This document shows, in pieces, positions 1 to 9,635 of a stretch of 64,000 nucleotides of DNA. The notes beneath the pieces were generated by a model that saw only the letters and a list, made by a program, of their open reading frames with translations, was not told where the DNA came from and ran no database searches. Position 1 is the first letter of the stretch. Every line of letters starts with the position of its first letter. This DNA is from Cohnella hashimotonis (GTDB lineage: Bacteria > Bacillota > Bacilli > Paenibacillales > Paenibacillaceae): positions 3,782,001 to 3,846,000 of the forward strand of contig NZ_JAGRPV010000001.1 of assembly GCF_030014955.1 (NCBI RefSeq). The letters are read 5' to 3'. Position numbers and translations under genes: made by a program.

Positions 1-1373
1 ACGCCTGTCGCATTCCATGCAGCCTGCAGCCCGCCGGCTTGGTCGCCCTTGAATGCGTTGGCCCAGCTGCTCCCGTCTTTCGTCCCCGCCCCTTGCGGCG
101 TCACATAGCGGTTGACCGGCTGCGGCGTCGTTGGCGGCGTCGGCGGCGTTCCGACCGTCGTCGCGGACAGAATCAAGTCACCGAATTCCGAGGTATTGTT
201 CCAGTTACCCGCAGTGCCCGCCCATACGAGCTGCCCGTCACGGACGCCTCCGTTATCGTCATCGTTGACACCGATGTCGAAGCCGATGACGGTCTGCGCC
301 GAAGGCGAGACGCCTAAGTTGATCCACGGGATGGCCAGCTCGATGCTATAACCGCCTGTTATCGCCGACCACCCATGCTTCACGCCGACGTTTTCGCTCA
401 ATTTCTCGAACAGACCAGTGTCGTTGTACCTTTTGCGGAACTGCCAGTCTTTTAAATCGTAAGTAGTGCCTCGATTATGATCGGCGTCGATAAATAGTTC
501 AACCGAATCATCGTCGAAGGAGTCCGTCGACGAATCGTTGTACAGATTGCCGTCGAGCACCTTTACGCCTACATACAAATACTTGTCGTCCCACAGCGTC
601 CCGTAGGTTACGGTATTGTCAGTCGTGCTTTGAACTACCTTGGATGCGCTTTGGGCGATCGTCCAGACAGACTCGTCCAGAACCCCGTTTACAGTAATCG
701 GACTTAACGTTTTTTTGGCGGTAACGGTAGCGGCATTCGTAGTAAGAGCGTCAGAAACGGTGACATTGTCGAGCGTGAACGTGGAAGACGTTCCTCTCGT
801 GCCGATTTTCCCTGCGGAAAAGGCGGTATCGGAAGCGCTGATTTTTTGTACACCATCCACAAATCCGGTTAAGTTAGCGCCATCTACCGATAATTTTAGG
901 GTATATGCCGTGTTCAGATTAAGGGTCATCGCCGTTTCGGCGATAAGCGCAAAGGTTCCGTTTACTTTTTTACTCAGCTGTACGTTATCGTTCGAGCTGT
1001 CGATTCTTAAAATGTAAAAGTTATTATCATCGATGTATCTTGCGATAATACCCGCATTGCTGCCCGACAGCAGTTTTACTTTCGCTTCCACGGCATAATT
1101 CGTCCATCCGGCGTTTCCGGCAACGGCCATTTTCTCCGTAATGCCTCCGCTCGAATATTGCGCCTTGTAAACCATTGTGCTGTCCGATATGACGCTAAAA
1201 TTAGTAGCTCCCCCTTTCACAACGGACCAACCGGCCGCATCTCCGTCTTCGAAATCGTCGGAAAACAATACGGCTGCGGATGCCGCTTTCGGTTGAACCA
1301 ACCCACCCGAAAACGCGAAGCTGAACACCAATAAAACCGCCAACATCCTGTTGAACCCTTTATTCGACCTCAT
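1..1373 (-). CDS. Secreted multidomain beta-helix protein, C-terminus beyond window (partial)
   Basis: The frame starts at the ATG at 1373 and stays open to the left edge (457 codons seen). A GAAGGGAG ribosome site lies about 11 bases upstream. Residues 1-33 form a Sec signal peptide ending in a KAASA-type cleavage site. Residues about 35-215 look like a LamG/CBM66-type jelly roll (starts VLFSDDFEDGDAAGW). Residues about 228-403 resemble a CBM9-like sugar-binding domain (ITVNGVLDESVW). A TPPTPPTTP linker at about 404-420 leads into YVTPQGAGTKDGSSWANAF, the usual opening of right-handed parallel beta-helix proteins such as polysaccharide lyases. The catalytic part is off the window, so the activity is unknown. 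It is probably an extracellular glycan-binding lyase or hydrolase. A cre site lies just upstream. Confidence 0.85.
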   Translation of the reverse strand, partial: MRSNKGFNRMLAVLLVFSFAFSGGLVQPKAASAAVLFSDDFEDGDAAGWSVVKGGATNFSVISDSTMVYKAQYSSGGITEKMAVAGNAGWTNYAVEAKVKLLSGSNAGIIARYIDDNNFYILRIDSSNDNVQLSKKVNGTFALIAETAMTLNLNTAYTLKLSVDGANLTGFVDGVQKISASDTAFSAGKIGTRGTSSTFTLDNVTVSDALTTNAATVTAKKTLSPITVNGVLDESVWTIAQSASKVVQSTTDNTVTYGTLWDDKYLYVGVKVLDGNLYNDSSTDSFDDDSVELFIDADHNRGTTYDLKDWQFRKRYNDTGLFEKLSENVGVKHGWSAITGGYSIELAIPWINLGVSPSAQTVIGFDIGVNDDDNGGVRDGQLVWAGTAGNWNNTSEFGDLILSATTVGTPPTPPTTPQPVNRYVTPQGAGTKDGSSWANAFKGDQAGGLQAAWNATG

Positions 1374-1404
1374 CAATTACACGACTCCCTTCGGATTTGA
1401 AATC

Positions 1405-1419
1405 ATGGAAGCGATTACA
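1405..1419 (-). promoter_or_regulatory. cre site (CcpA operator) upstream of secreted beta-helix gene
   Basis: ATGGAAGCGATTACA matches the Firmicutes cre consensus WTGNAARCGNWWWCA at every position. It lies 32-46 bases before the start codon at 1373, where CcpA would block transcription when preferred sugars are present. Confidence 0.75.
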
Positions 1420-1473
1420 TTTTCTTGATTCCGATGACTCCTCCTGGTTCGGGAGCAGACCAAGGGGACTCCA

Positions 1474-3315
1474 TTATCCCCAGTTGGCCGTGCAGCGGAA
1501 CCGGAATACAAAAGCCGCCTGCTCGGGCACCTTGTCGGCATACAGACGAATGCGGTGAATGACGCGGGTGCGAACCGGGTTGGCGTCATTTCGGAGCACC
1601 TCATGCTTCGCAGTCAACAAGTCTGCCTCGTAGTCCATCACCGCCTTTCCCTGCCGCCCTTCCCAGATGATACAGCCCTGCTCGATGCGCGGCTCCGTCA
1701 GGCTGATAAAGGTTTCGGCGAGCCGGTTGTCGGACGCCCGGAAGACGAAAGCATCCGTCAGCGTCAGCTCGGCCTCCCCGCGTTCGGGATCGCAAGCCCA
1801 TTGGAATGTCCGGCAGAAGGAACCCAGACCTGCTCCCTCCGGGTACGCTTCGGTCAGATCCAGCTTGACGGTCAGCGTCCGTTCGCGAATATCCGTTTCT
1901 CTGATCACCCCCTTGTAGGATTCCCCCGTCCCCTGAACGCAGCCGTTAATGAACGGTACAGTGTGACCATCCGAGGAAGCATGCAACTGCTCATATCGCT
2001 TCTCTCCAAAATAATCGCGGGTGTATGCGCCTTGTCCCAGGTCCACAAGCAGCGTCTCGCCTCCTGCATGCAGGAGGAAGTGCCCCAGATCGTTATGATT
2101 ATGCGGCTCGTCGTTGTGCCCTCCCTTCGCAGCGAAAGCGAACAAGGTCCCGCCGAGCCTCCGTTTGTCTACAACCCAGCCCGCATCGGCGAATAGGTAC
2201 GTGCCTGTCGTGCCAGGACGGTGGAAATGGGCCGGATCCGTCCAGAGCAGATTGCGGACCATCTGCGGAAACCGGTATGTCGAGTTCTCATGGAACCGGG
2301 CTGCCCTGGTCATCTCCGGAAGCGGTGCTTGGATGCGTTCGTACAGCCTGCTGTGCAGACCGGTGCTCAGGAACGGCTGCTCTACGCTATCCGAAAAGTT
2401 GACGGATTGCGGCGAAGTCAGCTCCACGGCAGCCGGGAAGCGAGCGATGGCGGCGATCTTGTCCTCCTGGAGCAGATCCAGCTCTCCTCCGGTATACGCC
2501 CTCAGCATCTCGGCGAAATAAACATAATATCCGAACCCGTATTCCCAGTAGCTGATTCCTTCTGTGCAGCAGCCGTCCGCCCCGAACCCTTCCAGGAAGC
2601 ATGCCATCGCGCCGGCAAGCCGACCGATCATGCCTGCCAGACGCTCACGGTCGTCAACCAGGAGCAGCGCGGCCATTCCTACCGCTCCGGCACAGACGGA
2701 AGCCCAGTTGCTTGTGCGCCACTCCCAGCGGAAGGTGTATGCGGAGCTGAATACCGGCCCGAATACCCGGCGCTCGAGCTCCTCCTTAACCCGGTGCACG
2801 ACCCAAGGATTGAGCCGGTCCTCGAGAAGATACAGCGTCTCGGCCAATGCATGCGCCGTCTCCGCCGCGAACAAGTCAACCGTCTGCGCCATCGGGACGC
2901 GCGATTCGACCAGCTGCTCGTAGGACCATGGCAGATGTGCGGGCAGCGCCCACGACTGCTCCTCGCAGATCGCCCAGATCAGATCCTCCAGCGTTTCGAG
3001 CACCGCTTCTTCCGGCAACAACCAAGCCGCAAGCGCCAGGGCAAGCAGCCGGCCCCGGCGGTCATAATAGGCCTGCTGGTATTCCGCACGCGTACCTTGC
3101 TTCACGAACAGATGAAACTTGGAAAACAGAAGCGCCGGAATCGGTTCCTGCCTTGCTCTGGCCGACGCCATCCGAATGTCCTCCATGAGCGGGGCGAAGA
3201 TCTCGGACTGAACGATAGACTTCTTCCGTTCGTCGGTGAGCGGCACGCCCAGCAGGCGATCCCGGTCGTACGCCGCCGATCGTATCGCCGAATGGATACG
3301 ATTGAAGCTGATCAT
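1474..3315 (-). CDS. Heparinase II/III-family polysaccharide lyase
   Basis: The protein is 613 residues with no signal peptide, so probably cytosolic and acting on imported oligosaccharides. The N-terminal half is an alpha/alpha toroid, including SYWEYGFGYYVYF near residue 253. The C-terminal half is the heparinase II/III beta-sandwich, with the diagnostic GGHNDEPHNHNDLGHF at about 398-413. Families PL12, PL15 and PL21 share this fold and cut uronic-acid polysaccharides by beta-elimination. Which substrate is used (glycosaminoglycan, alginate oligomer or other) cannot be told. The start at 3315 has GGAGGGAG upstream. It precedes the beta-helix protein and is separated from the AraC sensor behind it by a terminator. 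Confidence 0.85.
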   Translation of the reverse strand: MISFNRIHSAIRSAAYDRDRLLGVPLTDERKKSIVQSEIFAPLMEDIRMASARARQEPIPALLFSKFHLFVKQGTRAEYQQAYYDRRGRLLALALAAWLLPEEAVLETLEDLIWAICEEQSWALPAHLPWSYEQLVESRVPMAQTVDLFAAETAHALAETLYLLEDRLNPWVVHRVKEELERRVFGPVFSSAYTFRWEWRTSNWASVCAGAVGMAALLLVDDRERLAGMIGRLAGAMACFLEGFGADGCCTEGISYWEYGFGYYVYFAEMLRAYTGGELDLLQEDKIAAIARFPAAVELTSPQSVNFSDSVEQPFLSTGLHSRLYERIQAPLPEMTRAARFHENSTYRFPQMVRNLLWTDPAHFHRPGTTGTYLFADAGWVVDKRRLGGTLFAFAAKGGHNDEPHNHNDLGHFLLHAGGETLLVDLGQGAYTRDYFGEKRYEQLHASSDGHTVPFINGCVQGTGESYKGVIRETDIRERTLTVKLDLTEAYPEGAGLGSFCRTFQWACDPERGEAELTLTDAFVFRASDNRLAETFISLTEPRIEQGCIIWEGRQGKAVMDYEADLLTAKHEVLRNDANPVRTRVIHRIRLYADKVPEQAAFVFRFRCTANWG

Positions 3316-3492
3316 GGATCCACTCCCTCCTCCGTATAGTTGTCTCCTTCGACGAATTCAGTTTGATTTTCTTCCGATATCGCGTCGCAGTCTATATTCA
3401 TGAACTAACTAGCTGACCGCAAAGGCTGTTTAGCCAACGCTTATTCCGCAGGTCATACGAGGCTATTCATTCCTTCACATCGCTCCCTGCGC

Positions 3493-3527
3493 AAAAAACA
3501 GCGCCGCCTTTTTACAGGCCAGCGCTG
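3493..3527 (-). terminator. Rho-independent terminator of importer operon 1
   Basis: On the minus strand CAGCGC pairs with GCGCTG, with an inner GCCT/AGGC stem, followed by six T. It lies 16 bases past the stop of the AraC-type sensor and ends the permease-permease-binding protein-sensor operon. Confidence 0.8.
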
Positions 3528-3542
3528 AGCTTGAGTTTGCAT

Positions 3543-5819
3543 CTATTCAATTATTGATATGCTCCCGGCATTTCTCTCCCGATACTGCCCGGGCGTAATG
3601 CCTTCAATTTTGCGGAAGTAGCGAATGAAGTTGGTCGGGCTCGTATACTTGAGCTTCTCGGCAATTTCCGTCACGGTCATGCCCGTCTCTGTCAACCAGC
3701 CCTTCGCCATCTCAAGCCGATGCTTCAGCAAGTATTCGCTGAAGTTCACGCCGGTCTCCTGACGGAACACCTTGCTCACATAATGAGGATGATAATGAAT
3801 CCGGGAAGCGCATAGCTCCAGCGTGAGAAGCGTATCGAACTCCTCGTGGATCATCTGAATGACGGCATCGGATATATTTTGAAACTGGGAGCTGCGGCGC
3901 TCTTCCAGAACAGTGATGACCGGCGCGATCAGCTTCTGCAGAAACCACGCCTCCATCTCCTCCACCGTTCGGAGCTGGGACATCTGTTCAATGAGCGGTG
4001 CCTCTCCAACCGCCAGCTCGCTGAACGGAACCCCCTCCGCCTGCAGCAGGCCGGTAATCTCGGTCAGCAAACGGAATACGCTCAGCTGGTATTCCTGGAA
4101 GTGGAACGGCGGCCGCACCAGCTCCTGCATGAAATGACGCAGCTTCTCTTCGGCCTGCAGCCGGTACCCGCTTTTGATCGACGCAAGCAGCTCCTGCTCC
4201 AGCTTCAGCGGGTAATGAACCGTCTCGGCCGGTCCGGATACAACATCCTCACTATAAATAATGGCCTCGTTGCCGAGCCGTACCCGGTAGTTCAGCGCCT
4301 CCTCCGCCTCCTTGTAGGCGCGCGGCACGTCCGTCCACTGCGCTGCCGGCTTGCTCAAGGCAACGCTGACCGTCACGTCCAGATAGTTGGACGCCGCCTT
4401 CTGAATCGCTTCCGCCCACCGCTGCAGTTCGGCGCTCCATGCCTCCGGGTCGTCCTGCACCGTGCCCAGCACATTCAACTGGCTGCTGCCGGAGACGATC
4501 GGCGCCAGCCGGTTCGTCTGCGGGACGATCTCGCTGACCATATTGCTGATCGCGAACAGCAGCAAGTCCTGATCGTTGCGGCTGTACCGCGTTCCTTCCA
4601 GCGTATCGATCTCCACCGCCATCACCGTCATTTGACGCCAACCGGCCGCATAGCCGAACATGTCCAGCTTCTCGTCAATTTCACGCTTGCGCACATCGCC
4701 CAGAATGAGCTTCTGTACGAAAAACGCCTCAAGCTGTGCCGTGTAGCCTTCGATCTGGCTGGACATTCTCTTCTCCCGGTCGAGCAGCTTCGTCACATGC
4801 TGGCCGATCTGCTGAATATGATCCTCCTTGCGGTCGCCCGGATCCCCCGACTTGTCCCCCGATCCGACAAGCGCACTGTGGAGCATGCGGATCGGCCGGT
4901 ACATATTGTTGGACCCGAACCAGGCGGCAAATAAGATCAAAAACAGAATGCCGGCGCTGATCCACCAGGTGAACTGCCCGATCGACCGGGATTCTTTGGT
5001 AATCTCGTCGATCGAAGCGGCTGCGACATAATACCATCCCGAGAAGGCGGAGTGGACGTAGGTCACCCCGTACGATTCGCCTCCCCGCTTCACGACCAGC
5101 TTCCCTTCAGGGGCGTCGCCGGACAACTTCTTCTCCAGCTCCGCATGGCCGAGCAGCTGCTGTACGGAGCCTTGATCCTGACCGAGCAACAATTCCATAT
5201 GGCTGTCCAGAATTGCCGTGCTTCCAAGCGGGTTCGCCTGGAGCAGCAGTTTGCTAAGGTGCGAGTAGGGGATATCCACCACGACGAGCATGGCCGGGTT
5301 GGCTACGTAGAGCGGACTCTTTTTCAGAAACCGGATGCCGTGCTCATTTTTAATCCAAGTGGAATTCATGGAGGATTTCAGAAAGTTCTCGTAGGGCTGC
5401 AGTTCCTCTTCTTTATTGTCAAACGTGGCAATCCCCGCATTGTTAACACGCCAAAGGTATTGCATGTTGTACAACGTCACGTCGAATACGCCAGTCTCAT
5501 AGATTTGCAGTTGGCGCATGCTGGATTCGAGCTCGCTGAACGGCCCGTACTTATTATAATCAAGCGGGATATTATACAGATCCGTGCCTTGCGGGCTGTT
5601 GAGGAACGCCACCAGGGCAGTCTCGACCGTCTTCATATTTTGCTCGACAGCAAGCTGGCTGTGCTTTAGAATCTGCAGATTCCCCGCTTCCACATACTTC
5701 TGAATCGTCGTGGAAGCGCGGAAATAAGACAGGAACCCAAGGATTGCGAGAGGTACGACGCCAAGGAGGAACCCATACACCAGCAATTTATTCAGATAAG
5801 TCATCTGGCGAAAGCTCAT
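3543..5819 (-). CDS. Membrane-anchored AraC-family transcriptional regulator (one-component sensor)
   Basis: The protein is 758 residues. A transmembrane helix at about 12-33 is followed by an extracytoplasmic Cache-like region of about 250 residues. A second helix lies at about 288-308 (WWISAGILFLILFAAWFG), then a cytosolic linker. A pair of AraC-type HTH motifs occupies roughly 655-750, ending in the family signature IAEKLKYTSPTNFIRYFRK. The protein thus senses a ligand outside the cell and binds DNA itself, with no kinase. It is the last gene of the operon with the two permeases and binding protein (33-base gap), and presumably controls that importer. The start has a GGGAGGA site upstream. 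Confidence 0.88.
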   Translation of the reverse strand: MSFRQMTYLNKLLVYGFLLGVVPLAILGFLSYFRASTTIQKYVEAGNLQILKHSQLAVEQNMKTVETALVAFLNSPQGTDLYNIPLDYNKYGPFSELESSMRQLQIYETGVFDVTLYNMQYLWRVNNAGIATFDNKEEELQPYENFLKSSMNSTWIKNEHGIRFLKKSPLYVANPAMLVVVDIPYSHLSKLLLQANPLGSTAILDSHMELLLGQDQGSVQQLLGHAELEKKLSGDAPEGKLVVKRGGESYGVTYVHSAFSGWYYVAAASIDEITKESRSIGQFTWWISAGILFLILFAAWFGSNNMYRPIRMLHSALVGSGDKSGDPGDRKEDHIQQIGQHVTKLLDREKRMSSQIEGYTAQLEAFFVQKLILGDVRKREIDEKLDMFGYAAGWRQMTVMAVEIDTLEGTRYSRNDQDLLLFAISNMVSEIVPQTNRLAPIVSGSSQLNVLGTVQDDPEAWSAELQRWAEAIQKAASNYLDVTVSVALSKPAAQWTDVPRAYKEAEEALNYRVRLGNEAIIYSEDVVSGPAETVHYPLKLEQELLASIKSGYRLQAEEKLRHFMQELVRPPFHFQEYQLSVFRLLTEITGLLQAEGVPFSELAVGEAPLIEQMSQLRTVEEMEAWFLQKLIAPVITVLEERRSSQFQNISDAVIQMIHEEFDTLLTLELCASRIHYHPHYVSKVFRQETGVNFSEYLLKHRLEMAKGWLTETGMTVTEIAEKLKYTSPTNFIRYFRKIEGITPGQYRERNAGSISIIE

Positions 5820-5852
5820 GGTCGTTCCTCCCTGTTACTGCGGCCTTATCGT

Positions 5853-7415
5853 TTACTTGCCTTGCGCCTTCTTATATTCTTCGGTGAGCTCTACGATGAC
5901 CTGATCGCCGCCCGCCTTCTTCCAATCTTCAATCGCCTTCTGATAGCCGGCTTCGTCGAGTTGCCCCATAACGAACTTCACGATCGCATCCGTCTTCAGC
6001 TTGTCCAGCTCCGGCCCCTTCTCGTTTTTCGTATTCGAGATCAGGGGGCCGGCTACGTCATAGACGGCGATCTTCTCATTGGCTGCGACCATGCTGACGA
6101 TCATTTCGGTGAACGGATTCTGCTTCAGAGGCGCGCCTACTTTCACGTGTGCGACAGCCAGCTCGCTGAACGCGGCGATTCCTGCTTTGGCATCTTCCGA
6201 CTGCATTTCGTTAGGTACGACGAAGCCGTCTTCCATCTTATAATCTACATCTTTCATACCGCGATAGGCAATGGTCATCGCTTCGGGAGAGGACAGCTTG
6301 TCGAAGAAGCCAAGAATTCGGAGCAGCTCCTCTTCTGTTTTAATCGAGCTTTTGGAAAACAGGTACCCGCCGAGCGAGCCGCCTGTCGATGAGGCCCTTA
6401 AGCCATTAGGCCCCGGAAGGCCTTGAATGACGCCAATCTCACTCTTTGGATCTACCAGCTGCAGATCTTTCGGATAGTTCTTCACATTGCTATCGACAGA
6501 GATGATGATGCCGGCCTTGCCTTTCTTGAACAGATCCGCTTGCTGCGCGCCGTTGAGCAAAGCAAAATCCTGGTTAATCGCTTTGGCCGCGTACAGATCG
6601 CGATACCACTTCATACCTTCGAAAAATGCCGGCGTCAAGAAGTTAGGCACGACCTGATCGTTCATCATGCCGTTGTTCATAGGTCCGCCGAGATAAACGG
6701 AGATATCGCGGGACAACGCGTCAAGCGAGGCGGGTTCCGCATAGCCGATCGTGTCATTTTTACCGTTCTTATCCGGATCATTGTCCGTAAACGCTTTTGC
6801 CATGTTGGCCAAATCGTCAAGCGTCTTCGGCTCGGCGATTCCCAGATTGTTCGCCCAATCCTTGCGATAAGCGATAAGGTGTCTGGCCCCGTCACGGGAC
6901 CGCGGAAGCAAGTAGATCTTGCCGTCATAACTTGTAAAATTCAACATCTCTTTGTTCAATTCACTCAGATTCGGGAACCGATCCAGGTAAGGTCCAATCT
7001 CCCAGAAAGCGCCGGCCCTCACCGCATTCACCACGTTCGTCACGCGGGCTGTATTCGTCAGCATCACCTGCGGCAGCTCGCCGGAGGCCAGGGTCGCGTT
7101 AAATTTATCGTTGTAGGCCGTTGCCGGAACCCATGTGAACTCCAGCTTCGTATTCGTCATCTTCTCCAGCTCGAGCTTCATCGGATTGTCGTCCTTAATC
7201 GGATCTGTGACCGTCTGGGACATAATCTTGATCGTCGTAGGCGATGCATCGGACGATGCAATCGGCGATGCACTCGCTGTGGACGGCTTGCCGCTGGCCG
7301 CGCCCGTCGAGGAGCCGGCATTGTCATTGTCGTTGCCGCATCCTGCCAGAAGTGTTCCTGTCAATGCCGTTGCCGCAGCGGCAACCGTAATCTTTCTCAT
7401 CGTCGATCGTTTCAT
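5853..7415 (-). CDS. Extracellular solute-binding lipoprotein, CUT1 importer 1
   Basis: The protein is 520 residues. A lipoprotein signal peptide ends in the lipobox LLAGC with Cys26, followed by a Ser/Thr/Ala-rich tether. The body is a family 1 solute-binding fold of the LipO/YtcQ class used for oligosaccharides. The protein would be lipid-anchored on the outer face of the membrane and deliver sugar to the permease pair encoded just upstream (51-base gap). The start ATG has a GGGAGG site. The ligand cannot be told from sequence. The neighbouring heparinase-type lyase suggests a uronic-acid oligosaccharide, but this is only inference. Confidence 0.9.
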   Translation of the reverse strand: MKRSTMRKITVAAAATALTGTLLAGCGNDNDNAGSSTGAASGKPSTASASPIASSDASPTTIKIMSQTVTDPIKDDNPMKLELEKMTNTKLEFTWVPATAYNDKFNATLASGELPQVMLTNTARVTNVVNAVRAGAFWEIGPYLDRFPNLSELNKEMLNFTSYDGKIYLLPRSRDGARHLIAYRKDWANNLGIAEPKTLDDLANMAKAFTDNDPDKNGKNDTIGYAEPASLDALSRDISVYLGGPMNNGMMNDQVVPNFLTPAFFEGMKWYRDLYAAKAINQDFALLNGAQQADLFKKGKAGIIISVDSNVKNYPKDLQLVDPKSEIGVIQGLPGPNGLRASSTGGSLGGYLFSKSSIKTEEELLRILGFFDKLSSPEAMTIAYRGMKDVDYKMEDGFVVPNEMQSEDAKAGIAAFSELAVAHVKVGAPLKQNPFTEMIVSMVAANEKIAVYDVAGPLISNTKNEKGPELDKLKTDAIVKFVMGQLDEAGYQKAIEDWKKAGGDQVIVELTEEYKKAQGK

Positions 7416-7466
7416 GAACGAATAGACCTCCCGATTGATATTTTTGTGGAATTGCCTGCTTACGAA

Positions 7467-8342
7467 CTAACCTTTTACGGAACCGAGCATCACCCCTTTA
7501 GCAAAATGCTTTTGCAGAAACGGATACACGCACAAGATGGGAAGCGTAGCCACCGTAATGACGGCCATCTTGACCGTTTCCGGCGAAACCGCCTGTTCGG
7601 CTGCCGCCTCGGGGTTGTCGAGCCAGCCCTGCGATAGCATCACGATGTTGCGGAGCAGCACTTGAATCGGCCATTTGTCCGGATCGTTAATATAGAGCAC
7701 CGCAGGCATGAACGTATTCCAGTGCCCTACCGCATAGAACAAGCTAAAGGTGGCGAGAGCAGGCAGGGAGAGCGGCAGCACGAGCCGGAACAAGATGACG
7801 AGGTCGTTCGCGCCGTCAATCTTGGCGGATTCCTCAAGCCCGTCGGGCATCTGCTGGAAAAAATTTTTCAGAATAATGAGATTGAACACGCTGATCGCCC
7901 CTGGCAGCAGCAAGGACCAGTAGGAATTCATCAGTCCCAGCACCTTGATGAGCAGGAACGTAGGGATCATACCCCCGCCGAACAGCATGGTGAACAAGAT
8001 CATCATCATGAGCGGCTTGCGTCCGATCAGGTCCTTGCGGGACAACGGATATGCCATGATGGAGGTCGCGACGATGTTGATGAGCGTCCCGGCCGCCGTG
8101 ATGAATGCCGTGACGAGCAAGCTGTGCACGATCCGGTCGTTCGCGAAGATGATCTGGTAGGCGTTCAGCGAGAAATCAGTCGGAAACAGGACAAAATCCT
8201 TCGTTAGAATCTCTCGTTCGGATGCAAACGAGGTCGCTACGATATGGACGAACGGAATGGTCGCAGCGAGCGCGAACAAGGACAGGACTGTAATGTTCAA
8301 ATAGTCGAATATCCGGCCGGGGAATGTGTGGCGATGCTTCAT
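7467..8342 (-). CDS. Carbohydrate ABC transporter permease, LplC/MalG type (importer 1)
   Basis: The protein is 291 residues with about six membrane helices. It carries the EAA loop that docks the ATPase (EESAKIDGANDLVILFRLV) and ends in the typical KGVMLGSVKG tail of this subfamily. It forms the channel with the LplB-type partner encoded 21 bases upstream. No ATP-binding subunit is encoded nearby, so it probably uses a shared MsmX-type ATPase. Confidence 0.92.
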   Translation of the reverse strand: MKHRHTFPGRIFDYLNITVLSLFALAATIPFVHIVATSFASEREILTKDFVLFPTDFSLNAYQIIFANDRIVHSLLVTAFITAAGTLINIVATSIMAYPLSRKDLIGRKPLMMMILFTMLFGGGMIPTFLLIKVLGLMNSYWSLLLPGAISVFNLIILKNFFQQMPDGLEESAKIDGANDLVILFRLVLPLSLPALATFSLFYAVGHWNTFMPAVLYINDPDKWPIQVLLRNIVMLSQGWLDNPEAAAEQAVSPETVKMAVITVATLPILCVYPFLQKHFAKGVMLGSVKG

Positions 8343-8363
8343 AGCAGACGGCTTCCTCCCTTC

Positions 8364-9341
8364 TTATATAATTCCTTCCTCGCCGAACTTCTTGGACAGC
8401 TTGTTCGCAGCCAGCACAAGCACGAGTCCGACGAAGGACTTGAACAGCCCGACGGCTGTCGAATAGCTGAAGGCGCCTTGAACGATGCCTGACGTATACA
8501 CGTACGTATCGAATATTTCGGCCACCCCCCTGTTCAAGGGATTTAACAACAAGAACATATGCTCGAAGCCAAGCTCCAGAATGTCGCCGATCTTTAAGAT
8601 CAACAATATGATGATCGTACTGCGGATACAGGGCAGGGTAATGTGCCAAACCTGACGCATCCGGCTGGCCCCGTCCATCCTTGCCGCCTCGTAGAGCTGG
8701 GGATCGACCCCCGCCAGCGCAGCCAGGTAGATGATCGTCCCCCAGCCCGTATCCTTCCAGATCGACTGCAGGACGTACATCGGGCGGAGCAGGTCCGGAT
8801 CCATCATAATGGTGAACTTCTGCAGTCCGATGGAAGCCATGACTTCCTGGAAAACCCCGTCCTGCATCTCGAAGATCACGTAGAATATGCCGACGATGAT
8901 GACCCAGGACATGAAGTGCGGAATATAGATGAGCGTCTGAATGATTCGTTTGAACTTCGCCGTTCGCACCTCATTCAGCATGAGCGCAAATATAATCGGC
9001 ATCGGAAATACGAGGGCGATGTTCAAGAGCGATAGCAGAAGCGTATTTTTCAGCAGCATGAAAAAGGTCGGATCGGTAAACAGACGGTGGAAGTGCTTCA
9101 TGCCTACCCACTCGCTGCCCGTCATCCCCAGGAAGGGCGAATAATCCTGGAAGGCGATGACGATCCCCCACATCGGACCGTACTTAAATAATAGAAAGAA
9201 GATCACGCCCGGCAGCAGCATCAAGTAAAGCCAGCGGTCCATCATCATCTTGCGCAGCAGATTTTTCTTCCTCACAGCACCAGCAGCTCCAGCGCTTATC
9301 CGGTTCAACTCGGTATCGGCCGATTGATTGTAGACAGCCAA
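8364..9341 (-). CDS. Sugar ABC transporter permease, LplB type (importer 1)
   Basis: The protein is 325 residues. A cytosolic N-terminal stretch of about 30 residues is followed by six predicted helices with the subfamily motif FKYGPMWGIVIAFQDYSPF and the EAA loop YEAARMDGASRMRQVWHI. The start codon is TTG at 9341, with GGGAG ten bases upstream. It is the first gene of operon 1, so the promoter must lie in 9342-9560. I could not pick a convincing -35/-10 pair there. Confidence 0.92.
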   Translation of the reverse strand: MAVYNQSADTELNRISAGAAGAVRKKNLLRKMMMDRWLYLMLLPGVIFFLLFKYGPMWGIVIAFQDYSPFLGMTGSEWVGMKHFHRLFTDPTFFMLLKNTLLLSLLNIALVFPMPIIFALMLNEVRTAKFKRIIQTLIYIPHFMSWVIIVGIFYVIFEMQDGVFQEVMASIGLQKFTIMMDPDLLRPMYVLQSIWKDTGWGTIIYLAALAGVDPQLYEAARMDGASRMRQVWHITLPCIRSTIIILLILKIGDILELGFEHMFLLLNPLNRGVAEIFDTYVYTSGIVQGAFSYSTAVGLFKSFVGLVLVLAANKLSKKFGEEGII

Positions 9342-9559
9342 GATGATTCACTCCCTCATGTAACTTGCCTCTTCATGGTAGGAGGTAAATATCCTGACAG
9401 TCGATATTCATTTGTTCAAGCGTTTGGGAAAAACCGATAAAATCGGGCTTTTCACCGCATAAGTAATCATTTTTTCACCCGGCATGCACATCTGTTGACA
9501 TCGGCTGCAAAGAAAGACACGGAAATGTCGGAAGCGTTCGCATAAAAGTGAATCTTTGT

Positions 9560-9594
9560 AAAAAAAGACCTGTGCTCATTATTACCTGAACACA
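9560..9594 (-). terminator. Likely terminator after the truncated DUF1593 gene
   Basis: On the minus strand TGTGTTCA pairs with TGAGCACA (one G-U pair) around an eight-base loop, followed closely by a run of seven T. It lies 42 bases past the stop at 9636. Confidence 0.5.
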
Positions 9595-9635
9595 AGCCAC
9601 CATTTTCTCCTGATTCACGCTAAGAAACCGTTTCT

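Noticed and set aside
2221..3339. Long plus-strand open frame of about 370 codons
   Set aside because: It lies entirely antisense to the heparinase-family gene and its translation is Arg/Gln/His-rich without any domain. It is a codon-bias shadow.
6423..7637. Plus-strand frame of about 400 codons
   Set aside because: It is antisense to the importer 1 binding protein and permease, has low-complexity Arg/His/Cys composition and no ribosome site.
9434..9446. CCGAT/ATCGG mini-hairpin with T run in the operon 1 leader
   Set aside because: A five-pair stem with a three-base loop is too short to call an attenuator.
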